A model generated the notes under the pieces. It had not been told where the DNA came from, made no database searches, and saw only the letters and a program-made list of their open reading frames with translations. Made by a program: the position numbers and the translations under genes. Of a stretch of 5,024 nt of DNA, positions 5,008 to 5,024 are shown piece by piece; the stretch's first letter is position 1; every line of letters begins with the position of its first letter. Location: assembly GCA_007129775.1 (NCBI GenBank), contig SKUV01000043.1:1-5024 (forward strand). Direction: 5' to 3'. The DNA is from Paracoccaceae bacterium (lineage in GTDB: Bacteria; Pseudomonadota; Alphaproteobacteria; Rhodobacterales; Rhodobacteraceae).

Positions 5008-5024
5008 AACGGATCACGCACTGA

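Overview
The window is very GC-rich and strongly codon-biased. Its gene content (a YdcH/DUF465 gene beside purE-purK, and an Hsp20 gene followed by DUF1150) points to an alphaproteobacterium, most likely Rhodobacteraceae (Rhodobacter/Paracoccus-like). It is ordinary chromosomal sequence: no rRNA, tRNA, CRISPR array, insertion sequence or phage gene is visible.

Layout. (1) 2-622 (+): the 3' part of xdhC, a xanthine dehydrogenase maturation factor whose 5' end lies outside the window. (2) 592-1050 (-): a small Nudix hydrolase, convergent with xdhC; the two coding ends overlap by 31 bp. (3) 1133-1897 (+): an exported alpha/beta-hydrolase of the lipase/EstA type, divergent from the Nudix gene across an 82-bp gap. 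(4) 1898-2166: a 269-bp gene-free stretch with two copies of a 37-bp direct repeat and GC-rich hairpins, between the convergent ends of the hydrolase gene and purK. (5) 3727-2167 (-): purE-purK, overlapping by 8 bp, the two-step N5-CAIR route of purine synthesis, with a sigma70-like promoter just upstream of purE. (6) 4116-3898 (-): a 72-aa YdcH/DUF465 coiled-coil protein with its own sigma70-like promoter. (7) 4318-5007 (+): an Hsp20 small heat shock gene and a DUF1150 gene, probably one transcription unit, read divergently from the DUF465 gene.

The most informative non-coding part is 4117-4317. On the minus strand it carries the DUF465 promoter (TTGTGA-N17-TATAGT). On the plus strand it carries a near-textbook heat-shock (sigma32/RpoH) promoter (CTTGCCC-N14-CCCCATAT). 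The roughly 67-nt leader between that promoter and the hsp20 start can fold into successive hairpins. The last one contains a UCGCU motif facing the AAGGG Shine-Dalgarno with a potential G-G mismatch, the signature layout of a ROSE-type RNA thermometer. The hsp20-DUF1150 unit therefore looks controlled by heat twice, at transcription and at translation.

The genes fall into separate functional groups: purine catabolism support (xdhC), de novo purine synthesis (purEK), and proteostasis (hsp20). Nothing seen in the sequence links these groups to one another. No wholly new multi-gene system is evident; the best candidates for follow-up are the ROSE-like leader, the DUF1150 partner of Hsp20, the intergenic repeat pair and the overlapping convergent gene ends.
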